Notes: generated by a model not told the origin, from the letters alone. 64,000 nt of DNA from Elymus sibiricus (GCA_039707655.1 CM077665.1:82647954-82711953), one strand, 5' to 3'; positions 22,016 through 34,015 are shown, numbered from the stretch's first letter. Numbers and translations: made by a program.

Positions 22016-22358
22016 AAATGGGCCTTTTTCTATTAGTGTTTGTTTTGTGTCATCCACAGATTTGATGGCACACGGCTCAAGCAGGCCCTGCATGTGAAGT
22101 ACTAATTTGCTTTCTGATAATCCTGGATATATAATACTCCGTAGTCAAGAATTGGAGGCAAGCGGGATTATCTTTTGCCACAGGTGTGTATTTCTCGATC
22201 GCTCTCCACATACTGCGTGTTATCTGATTGATTGGTTCTCATTAGTTCGTACCGCTTCATCAGATAAATAATATTCGCTTCTTCGTTTCCTCTTTTCTCT
22301 AGAAAATCGATCGGTCCAGACCGAGAGGATTCAGTTTATTAGGTTTGGAGAGGACGGA

Positions 22359-23492
22359 ATGAATCGTCGGTTTGTGAATCTGGTAACGCACGATCTCAGG
22401 AGCAGCATCTGTTCTCTGTACCGCATGGATATCTGACACCTTTTCTACGAAACAGCAGAAATCGCCGTTCAAATGCAAGGAGCAGAAGATGCATCAAAAG
22501 CCGAGAACAAGATGAACAAACTGTCAATGGTAGAAGAGTCCTGGAAAGATCTGCATAAGCCAGCGGTCAATTTCAAAGCATCTAATTTCGTCACTCTACT
22601 ACTAAGAGAGAACTCCATCATGGTCGGCGACTCCTCTGGTCGTATAGCACTCCTGGACCCTGACTTCAAGTCGGTTGTGACCACGCCCCCCATGCGGAAT
22701 GGCAAGGGACCCAACTGCGTCTCCTTCTCAATGCCCAACCCCGATCCCTTGAGACCTTCGAATTCTCAGTGCCTCTACGTCCTGGACCTGGTGCCTGCAG
22801 GCAGCAGTGCAAATTCCTCCACCTTTGAGTACCTGACCTACTTGGGCAACAATGATTCCTCCCGACCCCTGGTGTCTGTGCCTTCCCATTACAATTTGGA
22901 TTGGGTGTGGCGTGATCTGCCCGTGCCGCCATTCGCAGACGACCCTGCCAACAGTAGAGCCGCCATGAACTGTTCTTCCATGTTGCTTGATTGTCAAACC
23001 ATGCGCATATCCTCCAGTGAAGAGGGCATGGGCACCTATACCTTTGATATGGTGAGCCACGAGTGGTCACGGGCTGGGAACTGGGCGCTGCCCTTCTGTG
23101 GCAAAGCACAGTATGTTCCCAAGCTCAAGCTTTGGTTCGCCCTCTCTCCTCCTAGCAGCCCCCACGGCCTGTGTGCTCTGGACCTCCCTGCCAATGCCAT
23201 GGATTTTGAGTCGCCGCCTGAGTTGCTGCACACCTGGGATTATCTCCACCCGCTTGATGAGACTCCGTACAAGAGCCACTTGGTTAACCTGGGCTCAGGT
23301 AAGTTCTGTGTCGTCTCCTTGTTCAAGACCTTCAGCTCCAAATATGTGCAAGAAAATGTCGAAGATGAGACTGCTGTGCTCACTGGCCTGGAGGTGTGCC
23401 GCTGCAACAACAGTGAGGGTGCTGTCCGGATGATCAAACACATGTCTAAACGTCACACCTTTGGAAAATTAGGCATTCACTGCGTCCTTTGA
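22359..23492 (+). pseudogene. DUF1668 family protein gene with early in-frame stop
   Basis: From ATG 22359 the frame reads MNRRFVNLVTHDL, the usual N-terminal style of the grass-specific DUF1668 family, meets TGA at 22434-22436 (codon 26), and continues in the same frame for 352 codons to the stop ending at 23492. Family features: NFKASNF, GDSSGRIALLD, YVLDLVP, WRDLPVPPF, GTYTFDMVSHEWSRAGNWAL, PFCGKAQYVPKLKLWF, NLGSGKFCVVSLF and a C-terminal EVCRC...RMIKHMS. The full span (377 codons) fits the family, whose function is unknown. Translation from the in-frame ATG at 22473 would give 339 residues lacking the conserved N-terminus. The only recognisable host gene in the window, it has an 11.6-kb CACTA about 320 bp upstream. 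It is probably non-functional, although a sequencing error at one base would restore the frame. Confidence 0.75.
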
Positions 23493-24696
23493 ATCTTTTT
23501 TAAGCTTCTCAAGACTGATGCATTTCGAAGTATACTTTTGTAATGCATTGCACTGCATTATTACGGGATGTATGAGTACTTTCGAAGTATACTTTTGCCA
23601 AAAATACAAAGGGACTAATGAATTTGAAGGGAGCAAGTATATGCCGAGACATGTTAAAGTGAGATATTGTTTGGTGGATTTCACGAGTTCCAAGAAAACA
23701 AAGACAATAATACACCATACAAAATCGCCCTCGGCAGCTTATGGCCACGCACCACGGTGTGCAACATAAGATTCATGTAATTGATCTATGGTCTTCGGGC
23801 TACGACCCGTTTTGAAATACATAAGGTAGATCATGATCTACCTTCCATTTAAAAAAAATCGCCCCCGGCCCCTCTCGTCGCTCCCGTGAGCGACCGAGTG
23901 GACGAACCTTAGCCGCCGCCCCGACTCGCCCCAGCCCTCCCTTTCCTCCCCTCGCTGCCGCCAGGCGAAGCCCGGTATGCGTCTGTGGCGGCGGGCCCTC
24001 TATCTCCTCCCCTCGGTGTTGCGCGACGCGAGGCGTCACATCGATGCGACGGTGCGGCGCTTCTCCAGGGCGCGACAGTGTAAGGACGAGCTCCCGCGGC
24101 AAGGTCGGCTTACCAAGGAGGCCGGCGTGAACGTTAATCATAGACAACTCCATCTCCCTTGTCGACCATGCCACAGCTTGACTGCTCCGACCTCAACGTG
24201 TTGGACAACTTGCCCCAAGATATATTTTCTCCAATTTTATTCATGTTTACAAGTCCAGTTCCTCATAGAATCGTGTAGATTATATAGATTCAATAATTTT
24301 GTAGATGTCGTCGATGGTAGAGGAGTTTTTTTGACGATTCATCGTGGTCAACACCAATGACGAAGAGGAAGAGATTTTGTTGATGGTTTCTCAATGGATG
24401 ATGAGAATCATGATGAAGCACAAGCATGCATGACCGCAAATAGTTCTCTCACCCGCGAATTTTGCTGGGCTTGCCCAATTTGTCATGTCGGTTTGTAGAA
24501 CTATCTCAACTATCGGTTCTCAGTTTCAGAGGATCTCAATTTTCCCAGCTTCTCGAGTTCTCAAATTCTACATTGTAAGTTTCGTTAGCTTATCTCAAGC
24601 AACTACAAGAATTCAACCACTCGGCTCAACCCCGGACACAGAGTTAGAGGAGTCGAGAGCCGGAGCACTTCCAAATGTAGTTTGGGTTCGTGCGTC
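23493..24696. other. intergenic: short repeats and a CpG-rich block, no supported gene
   Basis: TTTCGAAGTATACTTTTG occurs twice (about 23523 and 23580). A perfect 22-bp palindrome of AAGGTAGATCA and its complement lies at about 23823-23844. 23860-24120 is GC/CpG-rich with open frames on both strands, not convincing as protein. 24305-24440 reads NTNDEEEEILLMVSQWM, reminiscent of acidic starts of Harbinger proteins, but too short to call. Confidence 0.4.
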
Positions 24697-26222
24697 TGAT
24701 ACGTCCATTTTGCATCATGCTTTTATATCGATATTTATTGCATTATGGGCTGTTAATACACATTATGGTACAATACTTATGCCTTTTCTCTCTTACTTTA
24801 CGAGGTTTACATCAAGAGGGAGAATGCCGGCAGCTGGAATTCTGGACTGGAAAAGGAGCAAATCTGAGATACATATTCTGCACAACTCCAAAAGTCCTGA
24901 AAATCTACAGAGAATTATTTTGGAATATATAAAAAATATTGGGCGGAAGAAATACCAGAGAGGACCCACCAGGGAGTCACAAGCCAGGGGGGCGCGCCCT
25001 ACCCCCCCTGGGCGCGCCCCTGTGGCTTGTGGGCCCCCTGGCAGGCCTCCGGTGCCCATCTTCTGCTATATGGAGGGTTTTGACCTGGAAAAAATCATAA
25101 GGGAGCTTTCGCGACGAAGCGCCGCCGTCTCGAGGCGGAACTTGGACAGAACCAATCTAGGGCTCCGGCGGAGCTGTTCTGCCGGGGAAACTTCCCTCCC
25201 GGAGGGGGAAGTCGAAGCCATCGTCATCACCAACGAACCTCTCATTGAGAGGGGGTCAATCTCCATCAACATCTTCACCAGCACCATCTCCTCTCCAAAC
25301 CCTAGTTCATCTCTTGTATCCGATCTTTGTCTCAAAACCTCAGATTGGTACCTGTGGGTTGCTAGTAGTGTTGATTACTCCTTGTAGTTGATGCTAGTTG
25401 GTTTACTTGGTGGAAGATCATATGTTCAGATCCTTAATGATAATTAATACTCCTCTGATTATGAATATGATTATGTTTTGTGAGTAGTTACGTTTGTTCC
25501 TGAGGACATGAGATAAGTCTTGTTATAAGTAATCATGTGAATTTGGTATTCGTTCGATATTTTGATGAGATGTATGTTGTCTCTCCTCTAGTGGTGTTAT
25601 GTGAACGTCGACTACATAACACTTCACCATTATTTGGGCCTAGGGGAAGGCATTGGGAAGTGATAAGTAGATGATGGGTTGCTAGAGTGACAGAAGCTTA
25701 AACCCTAGTTTATGTGTTGCTTCGTAAGGGGCTGATTTGGATCCACATGTTTCATGCTATGGTTAGATTTAACTTAATTCTTATTTCGTAGTTGCGGATG
25801 CTTGCGAGAGGGGTTAATCATAAGTGGGAGGCTTGTCCAAGTAAGGACAGCACCCAAGCACCGGTCCACCCACATATCAAATTATGAAAGTAACGAACGC
25901 GAATCATATGAGCATGATGAAAACTAGCTTGACAGAAATTCCCATGTGTCCTCGGAAGCGCTTTGCTTTATATAAGAGTTTGTCCAGGCTTGTCCTTTGC
26001 TACAAAAAGGATTGGGCCACCTTGCTGCACCTTTGTTACATTTGTTACTTGCTACCCGTTACGAATTACCTTATCACAAAACTATCTGTTACTGATAATT
26101 TCAGTGCTTGCAGAGAATACCTTACTGAAAACCGCTTGTCATTTCCTTCTGCTCCTCGTTGGGTTCGACACTCTTACTTATCGAAAGGACTACGATAGAT
26201 CCCCTATACTTGTGGGTCATCA
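24697..26222. mobile_element. solo LTR (1526 bp) with 5-bp target duplication
   Basis: It starts TGATACGTCCATTTTGCATC and ends ...CTTGTGGGTCATCA, flanked by GCGTC at 24692-24696 and 26223-26227. The TG...CA ends plus a perfect 5-bp duplication define a complete LTR, and no internal region or partner LTR exists in the window. The sequence resembles the high-copy TGATACGTC-type LTRs of Triticeae retrotransposons; I cannot name the family. The 300-codon open frame inside (24485-25387) crosses the LTR border and is spurious. Confidence 0.88.
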
Positions 26223-26227
26223 GCGTC

Positions 26228-27910
26228 TAGCATATCTCGCGACTCATGTTAAAATTGTTCTAATAGCTCATTTGGCACAAAGGTTTTCATTTCATTTGGT
26301 GAAAATGAAATGAAAACCCGTTCCTAGGAGGATTTCATTTGGTGGGATTTGAATTCCAAGTTCAATTTTCTTGTTTGGCTGCCAGGGGATTTATAAAATG
26401 AATGGCATCTTTTGTTTGGCTGCTATTTTGAATTGTAATCACAATCAGCATGCACATCTCAATATGTACATTCAACACATTTGCAATCTAAAATTGATAA
26501 TCAACCCAAAAATAATTGTGCAATTTTTCAATGATGAAGATAAAAAAATCCAGACAACATCATCTTCACACATTGACATATTGAATTGTGTCAAATATAA
26601 TCATCTAAAATGCAAATAAGAATATTGATAACATCTTTGAAGGACCATCAATGGCTGAAACTTGAGCTCGTTTAAAACCAAGATCTTTGAAGGTTCGTAA
26701 CTTGTGTTAAGCATGGTATGGAATATAAAAGACAACAACATGCCATTACATATGCATTAGGAACATCAAAACAAATCTTTGCTTCCAACGAAGATGCTTT
26801 AACTTGCATGCAGATCTTGGTTTGAACTTGTGGCTTCTTTGTTGCCCTGCAAATATCATAAAAAGCGCGTAATCAAACTTACTATAGTAGTTCTCAAATG
26901 TGAAGCTTCTAAAACACCATCTTAATTTATTGATTGGCACAATTGCAAAGCCATATACTTTCTTCTATACAATAAGCTATAATACACCGAGATCGGAAAA
27001 ACTAACTTATGTGTACATACAAAATTCATGTCTTGCTGCACTACCACAACTTTCGAAGCCATAAGTATAAGACCTTGGTTCACACAGCCTACGAAGTTCA
27101 TGTCTTGCGATAGGGAATTCAGGCATAGAAATAGCACTACTTTCAGGCATGACATTACAGGGCAAGGTATAAGACCTTCTGAGTGCTCACACAACACATC
27201 AGCTTGGTTTAGATATGTCTCTCTATAATATACGCATGTCTTGCTCCTTATTTATAGTAGTAACTGATCGCTTCCGAAGTACTAGGCAAGATCAGCTTGG
27301 TTTAGATATGTCTCTCTAGAATATACGCATGTTGCTCCTTATTTATAGCAGTAACTGATCGCTTCCGAAGTACTAGGCAAGTACCCGACTAAATGGTCTC
27401 AAACAAGTCCAAAGAATAGTAACGGTACTCTCTCAATCCTAAGCCTGAGCCCAATGCTTCCCAACAATGTCTGGAATGAAATAACACTTGCAGATTTGAT
27501 ATAGACTTATCACCAATTAAAGGTAAAAGAACTAGTGTTCTCATATTTGAAAAAAGAGAAGAACAACCTAACACTTTACATAGCAGGTGGGTTTTATTCT
27601 TCATCAGAAGGTAGGGGAGTGACATGAATAAATACAGTTGTAAGATATGCAATTCGCTAAATCACAGGGGATCTAGCAACATACCCTTCTAGATCCTATT
27701 ATTATGCACATCTTCATTAGCAGATTTGCCTGAAGATCCATTTTAGCCATCCACCTAATGTAGTTTCTCACTTTCTCCTCTCCATCCATCCTTCCTGCAA
27801 GCAAGAATGCATGTATGAGACAAAGGTAGAATCCCAAGAGAGAGAGAGAGAGAGAGAGATACTAAAAAAATACATGTTTGAGACATATGAGATACATACA
27901 CATACAAATG
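26228..27910 (-). other. probable 3' flank of a decayed Harbinger element; tandem duplication and SSR
   Basis: No intact gene. A 93-bp unit beginning CAGCTTGGTTTAGATATGTC occurs twice in tandem (27200-27292, 27293-27385). A GA microsatellite lies at about 27839-27860. Sequence at 26265-26420 (CTCATTTGGC..., TTTCATTTGGTG, GTTTGGCTGCC) resembles the 'TTTGG' style of grass Harbinger ends, but no paired terminus was found. Confidence 0.4.
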
Positions 27911-28815
27911 AATTCAACAATTGGCGCCCTCACATCTCGCTTGGTAATCTGCCCATATTTGATTAGCTAAGTTATCTCGCTTCTTGTTCCACTTATTTGT
28001 TGACTGAATATGTCTAATTATATTTGGTTCTTCAGGATGTTCGATGACAACATTGTTTATCTAATTATCCAAGTCAACTGGCATTATATCATCCATCTCT
28101 CTCTATCTATCTCCTAGGAAGTTATGCAAAATGCAGCTAACATTAATGAAGTAGATGAGAAAGATGGTATTATTGGCATGCTAATAAAAAGAATCTAATA
28201 ACTTCAAAAATGGATGTTTGGTTTTGTAATATAATACGTGATACCCGATTATGTATGCGAAAAAATGAACTAGTCCTCAAAATAGCCCGTCTCATCTTTA
28301 ATAGATCAAGAGTCCGCTCTATCACATTCCTAGCTGTTGCATGTCGGGAATTATAGAACTCTCTTCGAGTACGTGGGTTATTTCCACTAACCGCCTATTC
28401 CTTAAAATTGTAGCACCTATATCTCTTAAGATCTCATTGAAATGCCTACTTATTGTCTCGAGTGCCCACATATACGTGATTTCAATTAAATTATATTTCA
28501 TCATGTGGCTTGACACAAGAAGAAACATTGTGACCGATTCTTCAACTGATAAATAAAATGTGTCCCTCAAACCACATCTTTCACACAAGACAGCGCATAG
28601 GTCCGTGAAGGACCATTTAGTTAGGCACAATCTATTGTAGCAATACTTATTACAGCACGGGTAAATTGATCTAAGCATATTCTTTCTAATCCTACTCTCT
28701 GTCTCATCTCATTTAAATGATCAATCTCTCTAGTCCCCCCCCCCAGCAATACGCATGTCGAACTATCATAACAACTGACACAAAGGTTGCCCTCTTTCTT
28801 TTCTTCCTCATCCAC
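27910..28815 (-). pseudogene. PIF/Harbinger (HARBI1-like) transposase remnant A
   Basis: Read on the minus strand. The N-terminal part (from about 28815) has LNEMRQRVGL and then CERCGLRDTFYLSVEESVTM and WALETISRHFNEILRDI (about 28430), matching the conserved start of plant HARBI1/ALP1-like DDE nucleases. The C-terminal part near 27920-28010 reads KRDNLANQIWADYQARCEG, the usual end of this family. Between them (28020-28320) the frame is broken and the catalytic core is not recognisable. The protein would cut and join Harbinger DNA at TTA sites; this copy is dead. Confidence 0.7.
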
Positions 28816-29353
28816 TCATCAGCATGAAATGTATTAACTTTCAAGTCCGACATCTTTATTATTGATAAAAAGTAAATGGTAGTTGAAAAAAGAAAGGAGG
28901 AACCCGCAAAAAAAGAAAAAAAGAAAGGAGGGAAAATAAATAGATTAGCAGAACATTACATGACTATCCATTTATTTGCTTACAACACTTTTTTGCGAAG
29001 AACTTTTGTTCTATTCATTTTCAATCACGACAGTACAACGAACACTAGAGATAATAAAAATTATATCCAGATCCGTAGACCACCTAGTGACGACTACATG
29101 CACTGAAGCAAGCCGAAGACGCGCCGCCGTCTCAACCCTTCCTCATCGGAGTTGGACAAAACTTCTTATAATAGACAGTCGGAAAGTCGTCGTGCTAAGG
29201 CCCCATATGACCAACGCATCATAACAATACTTAAACACTCATTGATCTAGATTTGTAATAAAAAAGCAAAACATAAGTGATTAGAGTTTCAACGCAAATA
29301 CCCTCTACTGGCTGGATACTCGTTTACCCCCTCTGGATAAGAAAGAAGAGTTA
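28816..29353. other. no gene seen between the Harbinger remnants
   Basis: AT-rich with poly-A tracts. 29100-29220 (AAGACGCGCCGCCGTCTCAA, GTCGGAAAGTCGTCGTGCTA) looks like a piece of a dispersed Triticeae repeat. No ORF, RNA gene or TIR pair could be supported. Confidence 0.35.
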
Positions 29354-30408
29354 TAGCATCTCTAGCAGATCCTGCAACCGGCCGACCTGCAAAAATTGTA
29401 TAAAGGTTCCCACAAAAGATTCTTACAAGACCGTGAACGCTTTGGCGGAACAGATTTCCAAAACCATTCGCGTTTGCAGGATCTGTTCCACGCCAGAGGG
29501 CTCACGGCACCGTAAATTTTGCATAGCATCAAATAAATTAGATATTTCAGTAATATGAACTGAATGAAATCGTAATATAAATTCATCATACAAATATATA
29601 AATGGTCCAAAAAGCAATTCACAACACGACAATAATTTTCAATGCAACAAATGGTCAAATTCAAATAATTATTACAACATCAAATTGTTCAAATCACACA
29701 CGAATGAAAATGAATACAAATGGGGATCTATCTCCTCACACAGAGTTGCCACCGATGCTTGATAAGATCATGCTGTAGTCGGTTCTCGATCTTTCTGTAG
29801 GTCTCAAGAAATGTAGTGATCTCATCTTCGCCCCTGGGAGGCTTCACATGGCTACCAACATTGTCATAGTTGTACTCTAAGTCCAAATCCCTCTCATCCT
29901 CGATGGTCATATTGTGTAGAATAACACAAACTGTCATGATGTTTTTGAGGGATGTTTTATCCCAGAAGCGAGCAGGACCTCGAACAATGGCAACCGAGCT
30001 TGCAACACACCAAATGCCCTCTCGGTATCCTTTTGACAAGCTTCTTGCGCTTTGGCTAAAAATGTGTGCTTCTTGATTTTGGGGTCACTAATGGTCTTCA
30101 CAAATGTTGACCATGGAGGATAAATACCGTCGGCAAGATAGTACCCCATGGTATAGTCATGGCCATTGACGGTATAGTTGCAAGCCGGAGCTTTGCCACT
30201 AGGTAGCTGAGCAAATAGATGAGATCGCTGTAAAACATTTATATCATTGAGAGACCCCGGCTAACCGAAGAAGCAATGCCAAATCCATAGATCATGTGAA
30301 GCCACGGCTTCAAGCACGATGGTGGGTTTACATTTGTGGCTAGTGTATTGCCCTGCCCAAGCCACGGGGCAGTTTTTCCACCTTCAATTCATACAATCAA
30401 TACTACCT
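29354..30408 (-). mobile_element. PIF/Harbinger element B, partial (split by Angela)
   Basis: The left terminus candidate is TAGCATCTCTAGCAGATCCTG at 29354, preceded by TTA (29351-29353). The GAGCATCTC-AGCAG style is typical of Triticeae Harbinger TIRs, and TTA is the family's target duplication. The element runs right through its transposase until the Angela LTR starts at 30409. The other half must lie beyond the right end of the window. Confidence 0.6.
29728..30408 (-). pseudogene. PIF/Harbinger transposase B, C-terminal part
   Basis: Minus strand, reading from 30408 down. It contains all three blocks of the DDE core: GSIDCMN with the first Asp (about 30400-30380), then KNCPVAWAGQYT, GSLNDINVLQRSHLFAQLPS, YYLADGIYPPWSTFVK (second Asp, about 30140) and CQKDTERAFGVLQARLP (Glu, about 30020), ending QHDLIKHRWQLCVRR with the stop at 29728. 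A Trp codon after SIDCMN reads TGA, and the frame changes once between about 30260 and 30160, so it is not translatable. The Angela insertion removed the part before the first Asp. Confidence 0.82.
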
Positions 30409-31887
30409 TGTTGGGGAATGTTGCATGGGAAACAAAAAAATTCCTACGCACACGCAAGATCTATCCATGGTGATGAGATCTACGAGAGGGAGAGTGGATC
30501 TACATACCCTTGTAGATGACTAAGCGGGAAGCGTTAAGAAACGCGGTTGATGTAGTCGAACGTCTTCGCGATCCAAATCGCCGAGCGTCCTGTAACACTC
30601 CAAAAAATTTGATTTGATTTTTATCAAATTCTTTATTGGATTTGGAGGAAATTATTTGAATTCTTCTAAAAGACTCTTCTCCTAAAAACTCTTGATGGCA
30701 AACCTTTTATGAAACCTTTTCAATATTGAATTCTGGTCTTGAGGGTTTTTCAACATGTGTTGGTTCAACACAAAGACTCTTGGGGTATTTTGTTATTTTT
30801 CTTATTAAAAAGAATTTATATGAAATTGGTTTATTCTTTCCTATTCAAAAATACCCCTATGCTACTCTCTTGCCATGACTTGCACTTCAATCTTTCTTCC
30901 TAAACCCTCCTCCCTGCTTTGGGTCAAGTCAAGCATGCTATTCTAGCAAGGTTCAACCTATTCTCATTTTCTTTTCTATTTATTCTATCCTCAAACCATT
31001 TTCTGTAATTTATTTTGGACCCCTCTAGTTTACAAAGGAAGTATCAGATTCGTTTGAGCTTTGGTCCCAAATAAATTACCCTAGCTACTCCTTGGTACCC
31101 TCAACCTATATCACCAAAGATCTACTGGTCCACAGTTCAAAAAAAATTCAAAATTTGTTTACTGCAAATTTGGACAAGATTTGCCATTTTTGATGGAAAC
31201 CACTCTTTTCTCTTTCCATAAATTCTGAGAAAATTCAGGAAGCCTCTGGATGCATCAAGAGGCCATCCCTCCAAGTTTCAGCTCCAGAAAATTTTTCCAC
31301 GTGCGTCAATCATTTCATCGAGCAGCTGGCGTGCACTGTTTCAGTCAAGGTTCAGAGATTCAGTGTTAAGCTTCAGGTGACAGTGTCGTTTCCGTCAGAG
31401 CTTCGCGTCAATCTCGCCAGTACTCGCCTTGGCTCATTGCTCCCTGTTCCTCCTTCTTATCCAGAGCGCTACACGGTCGGTTGGCTTCTTCCTCGCGCCG
31501 ACGGTGAGCTGGCAGGGGTGCATCGCCCCCGTGAACGGCGGCAGCGACGCTCGCTGCGGCCGCCAGAGAAGCTCAGCGAGGAACGGCGCCGCCCAACACC
31601 GCCCACACCACCAGAGAGCAACGCGTGGCCGTCCACCTCTCTGTGCGCACTGCCGTGTAGTCGCCGTGGACTGGAACCAGAGAGCGCGCCCTCTGCCGCC
31701 GGTGCGCGCCCGTGAAGCCGTTCCGTCGAAACCTAGAGTATCGCCCAAGTTGGATCAAGCTTAAGCCAAAAATGGAACCATTGGGCCAATCCGAAGCTGC
31801 CCCGTCGCCATAACCTTCCGTCCGATCACCTCCACGCAGTAATTGCTCGCCGGAGTAATCATGCTCGCGGCACACCCCTCGCCCGCC

Positions 31888-31895
31888 TATAAATA
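31888..31895 (+). promoter_or_regulatory. TATA box of the Gypsy 5' LTR
   Basis: TATAAATA in a GC-rich context, about 1.3 kb into the LTR, with an identical copy in the 3' LTR at 52575-52582. A long R/U5 region would follow. In the 5' copy CACTA-2 now sits between this promoter and the coding region. Confidence 0.75.
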
Positions 31896-33640
31896 GGAGG
31901 CCCCCGAGCCATCCAGCATCTCAGCACCGCTCCACCTCACCTCAGAGACACGCCAAGCCCCTCGGAGGAACCAGGGGAGGTCGTCTTCCCCATCTCCGGC
32001 CGCCCCGATCCGCTTCGGGCTCCGGCAAAATTCACTCTGGTGAGCGTGTCTCCACCGCTCATTTTTGGTCAGTAGCTCTCTAGTGCAACCTCTCATCTGG
32101 CACGTACTTCAATTTGGTGTTAGAAGCTCTCTCCGGTGAGATCGATCGACACCCGAAGCCGCCGTCCGCCGGAGTTGAAACCATCGTTGACGTGGTGCTT
32201 TCCGGCGACCCCTTCCTCCTCTCACCGACGTGGGCCACCTTCCTAAGCACGCCGGTACTCCCCTCCCTCTCTGTCTCGCAGCAGTTCATCGCCGGCGATC
32301 ACCGCGAGTCTCTGGCGCCGGCGAACTCATTTTAAACCTGACATGAGGGACCCCCTCGTCAGCCTCTGTTCTTATCTTCGAAACCGTTTTCTGGAGACGC
32401 CTTCGGGCAGAATACGTTTTCTTCTTCAGTTGGCGTATTTCTTCCGAAACGTTTTCTGTTTTATCAAACTACCCCCTGGATAACTTTTTGTTTATAACAG
32501 ATTAGTCCCTGGACTAAAACCTTTATATCTTTTAAACCCAAGATGATTTTGAGTTGATTCTTTTTCTGTCATCTCTATTTTTCTGTCTAGTTTTTTATCA
32601 TATTTATTTGAAGAATAGTTGGAACATTTTTTATGCACACACGGTATTTACGTTAGAATTCGATATTTTATGTGACGTAGATACCGAAGGAGGTGACGGT
32701 GCCGTCAACTTCGCCGAGCTAGACTCCGACTACTCCGAACCAGGCAAGCATGTTTGAACCTTTGATATGATGAGTGTTTTTCATGTTTGCTTGAGTGGTT
32801 TTTCTCATGGCATGTTTATATAAGCATTTGTTGAATGTTATATTTCATGCATGGTAAGTTGCAAGTGAGCTACAAACTTGATGTGATCGTGCAATGATGA
32901 AACTACCTAGTCATGTGGTGGCATGATATGTTGTAGGCTGTTATTGTTGGAGCATGCCAGTTCTATAACAAACTGTTTAACTCCAGTGTTGACATAGATC
33001 GAATCTTGTTCCCGTTCGCTTTCTTTTCGTGCTGCCACATGTTTTCTGCAAAGAATACGGTTTAGTAAGTTGCAAACCTCTTTCCATGTACACACCAAAT
33101 AGAGGGGCCGTGATGAGGGTTCCATGGCCCTGGATTAAAGCCCGTCATCTGGTCAGGGGGCATGGGTGTTTCCGGTTGGGACCGAGAGGGGGGCACCCCT
33201 TAGAGCGCGCGATATAAATTTGATCCCATGCTATTTGAGGTGTTGGCCTCCTCGTCTTAAAGTTTTTCTTGAACGTTGCCTAGGGTGGTACCTGGCATCG
33301 GGATGTGAAATGGGTGTGTACTGGATTGGTGTGTTTTCTTCTAAAATACCGTAGACGGAACTAGTCCTTTGTGACTACTGAAATCCGTTGGCTGTGGGTA
33401 AAGAGTACAACCTCTACAGAGTCAAAACTATTCGAGTAGCCGTGTCCACGGTCAAGGACGTTGGTTGACAGGTCAAGTGTCGGTCTCAGTGTCAGTCTCT
33501 GGAGAACTAATATGTTAAATGACAGAAGTAAAACTTGGCTGAATATTATTCCTGTGGATGGACTAACCTGTTTATTATTGTGTACCGAGTATTCCTTAGG
33601 ATGGTGCTACCTCCTGGACTACTCGAATTTAAATGATGAA

Positions 33641-34015
33641 ATATAAGCCCTTTATGTGATGTCGCTCAGATGTCCGACTGTGCCATGTTTGTTATTTATT
33701 TTTGATATAAGCCCTTTATGTGATGTCGCTCAGACGTCCGACTGTGGCATTCTTGTTATTTACTTTCATTATAAGCCCTTTATGTGATGTCGCTCAGACG
33801 TCCGACTGTGGCATCCTTGTTATTTATTTTCGATATAAGCCCTTTATGTGATGTCGCTCAGACGTCCGACTGTGGCATTCTTGTTATTTATTTTCGATAT
33901 AAGCACTTTATGTGATGTCGCATCAGACGTCCGACTGTGGCATGTACTGTTATTTATTTTCAAGTATAAGCCCTTTATGTGGTGTCGCCCCGACGCCCGA
34001 CTGAGGCATGTTAAT
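33641..34015 (+). repeat. 64-bp tandem repeat in Gypsy 5' LTR (six units)
   Basis: Units of ATATAAGCCCTTTATGTGAT, then GTCGCTCAGACGTCCGACTG, start at 33641, about 33705, 33769, 33833, 33897 and 33963. The last units are diverged. The 3' LTR has the same number at about 54328-54700. Confidence 0.88.

Larger units (their letters stand above)
10397..22038 (+). mobile_element. CACTA-1 (En/Spm-type DNA transposon, 11.6 kb)
   Basis: It starts CACTAGTACATAACAGGGC and ends ...CTATTAGTG, whose complement begins CACTAATAG. The 3-bp target duplication TTT is at 10394-10396 and 22039-22041. The element contains, in order: left subterminal palindromes, a small coiled-coil/membrane protein gene, a TNP2-type transposase pseudogene, a repeated 3' region, an internal palindrome cluster with a TATA box, a GC-rich leader, a second gene (TNPA-like with a Ulp1-like C-terminus, frameshifted), and right subterminal palindromes. 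It is not autonomous. It is a family member of CACTA-2 (34268-45097), sharing gene order and long stretches of sequence. Confidence 0.93.

Noticed and set aside
22469..23109. Minus-strand ORFs opposite the DUF1668 frame
   Set aside because: Shadows of the plus-strand gene, which alone has family motifs throughout.
24485..25387. 300-codon plus-strand ORF
   Set aside because: It crosses the left border of the solo LTR (24697), so it is an accidental fusion of flank and LTR sequence.
26228..29353. A complete Harbinger element with paired TIRs around remnant A
   Set aside because: I could not find matching inverted ends with TTA/TAA on both sides; only the transposase remnant is supported.
31377..32335. 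Several overlapping ORFs of 70-110 codons in the Gypsy LTR, repeated at 52124-53022
   Set aside because: Recurrence in both LTRs is expected from duplication and is not evidence of coding; no domain is visible and the frames overlap on both strands around the promoter.
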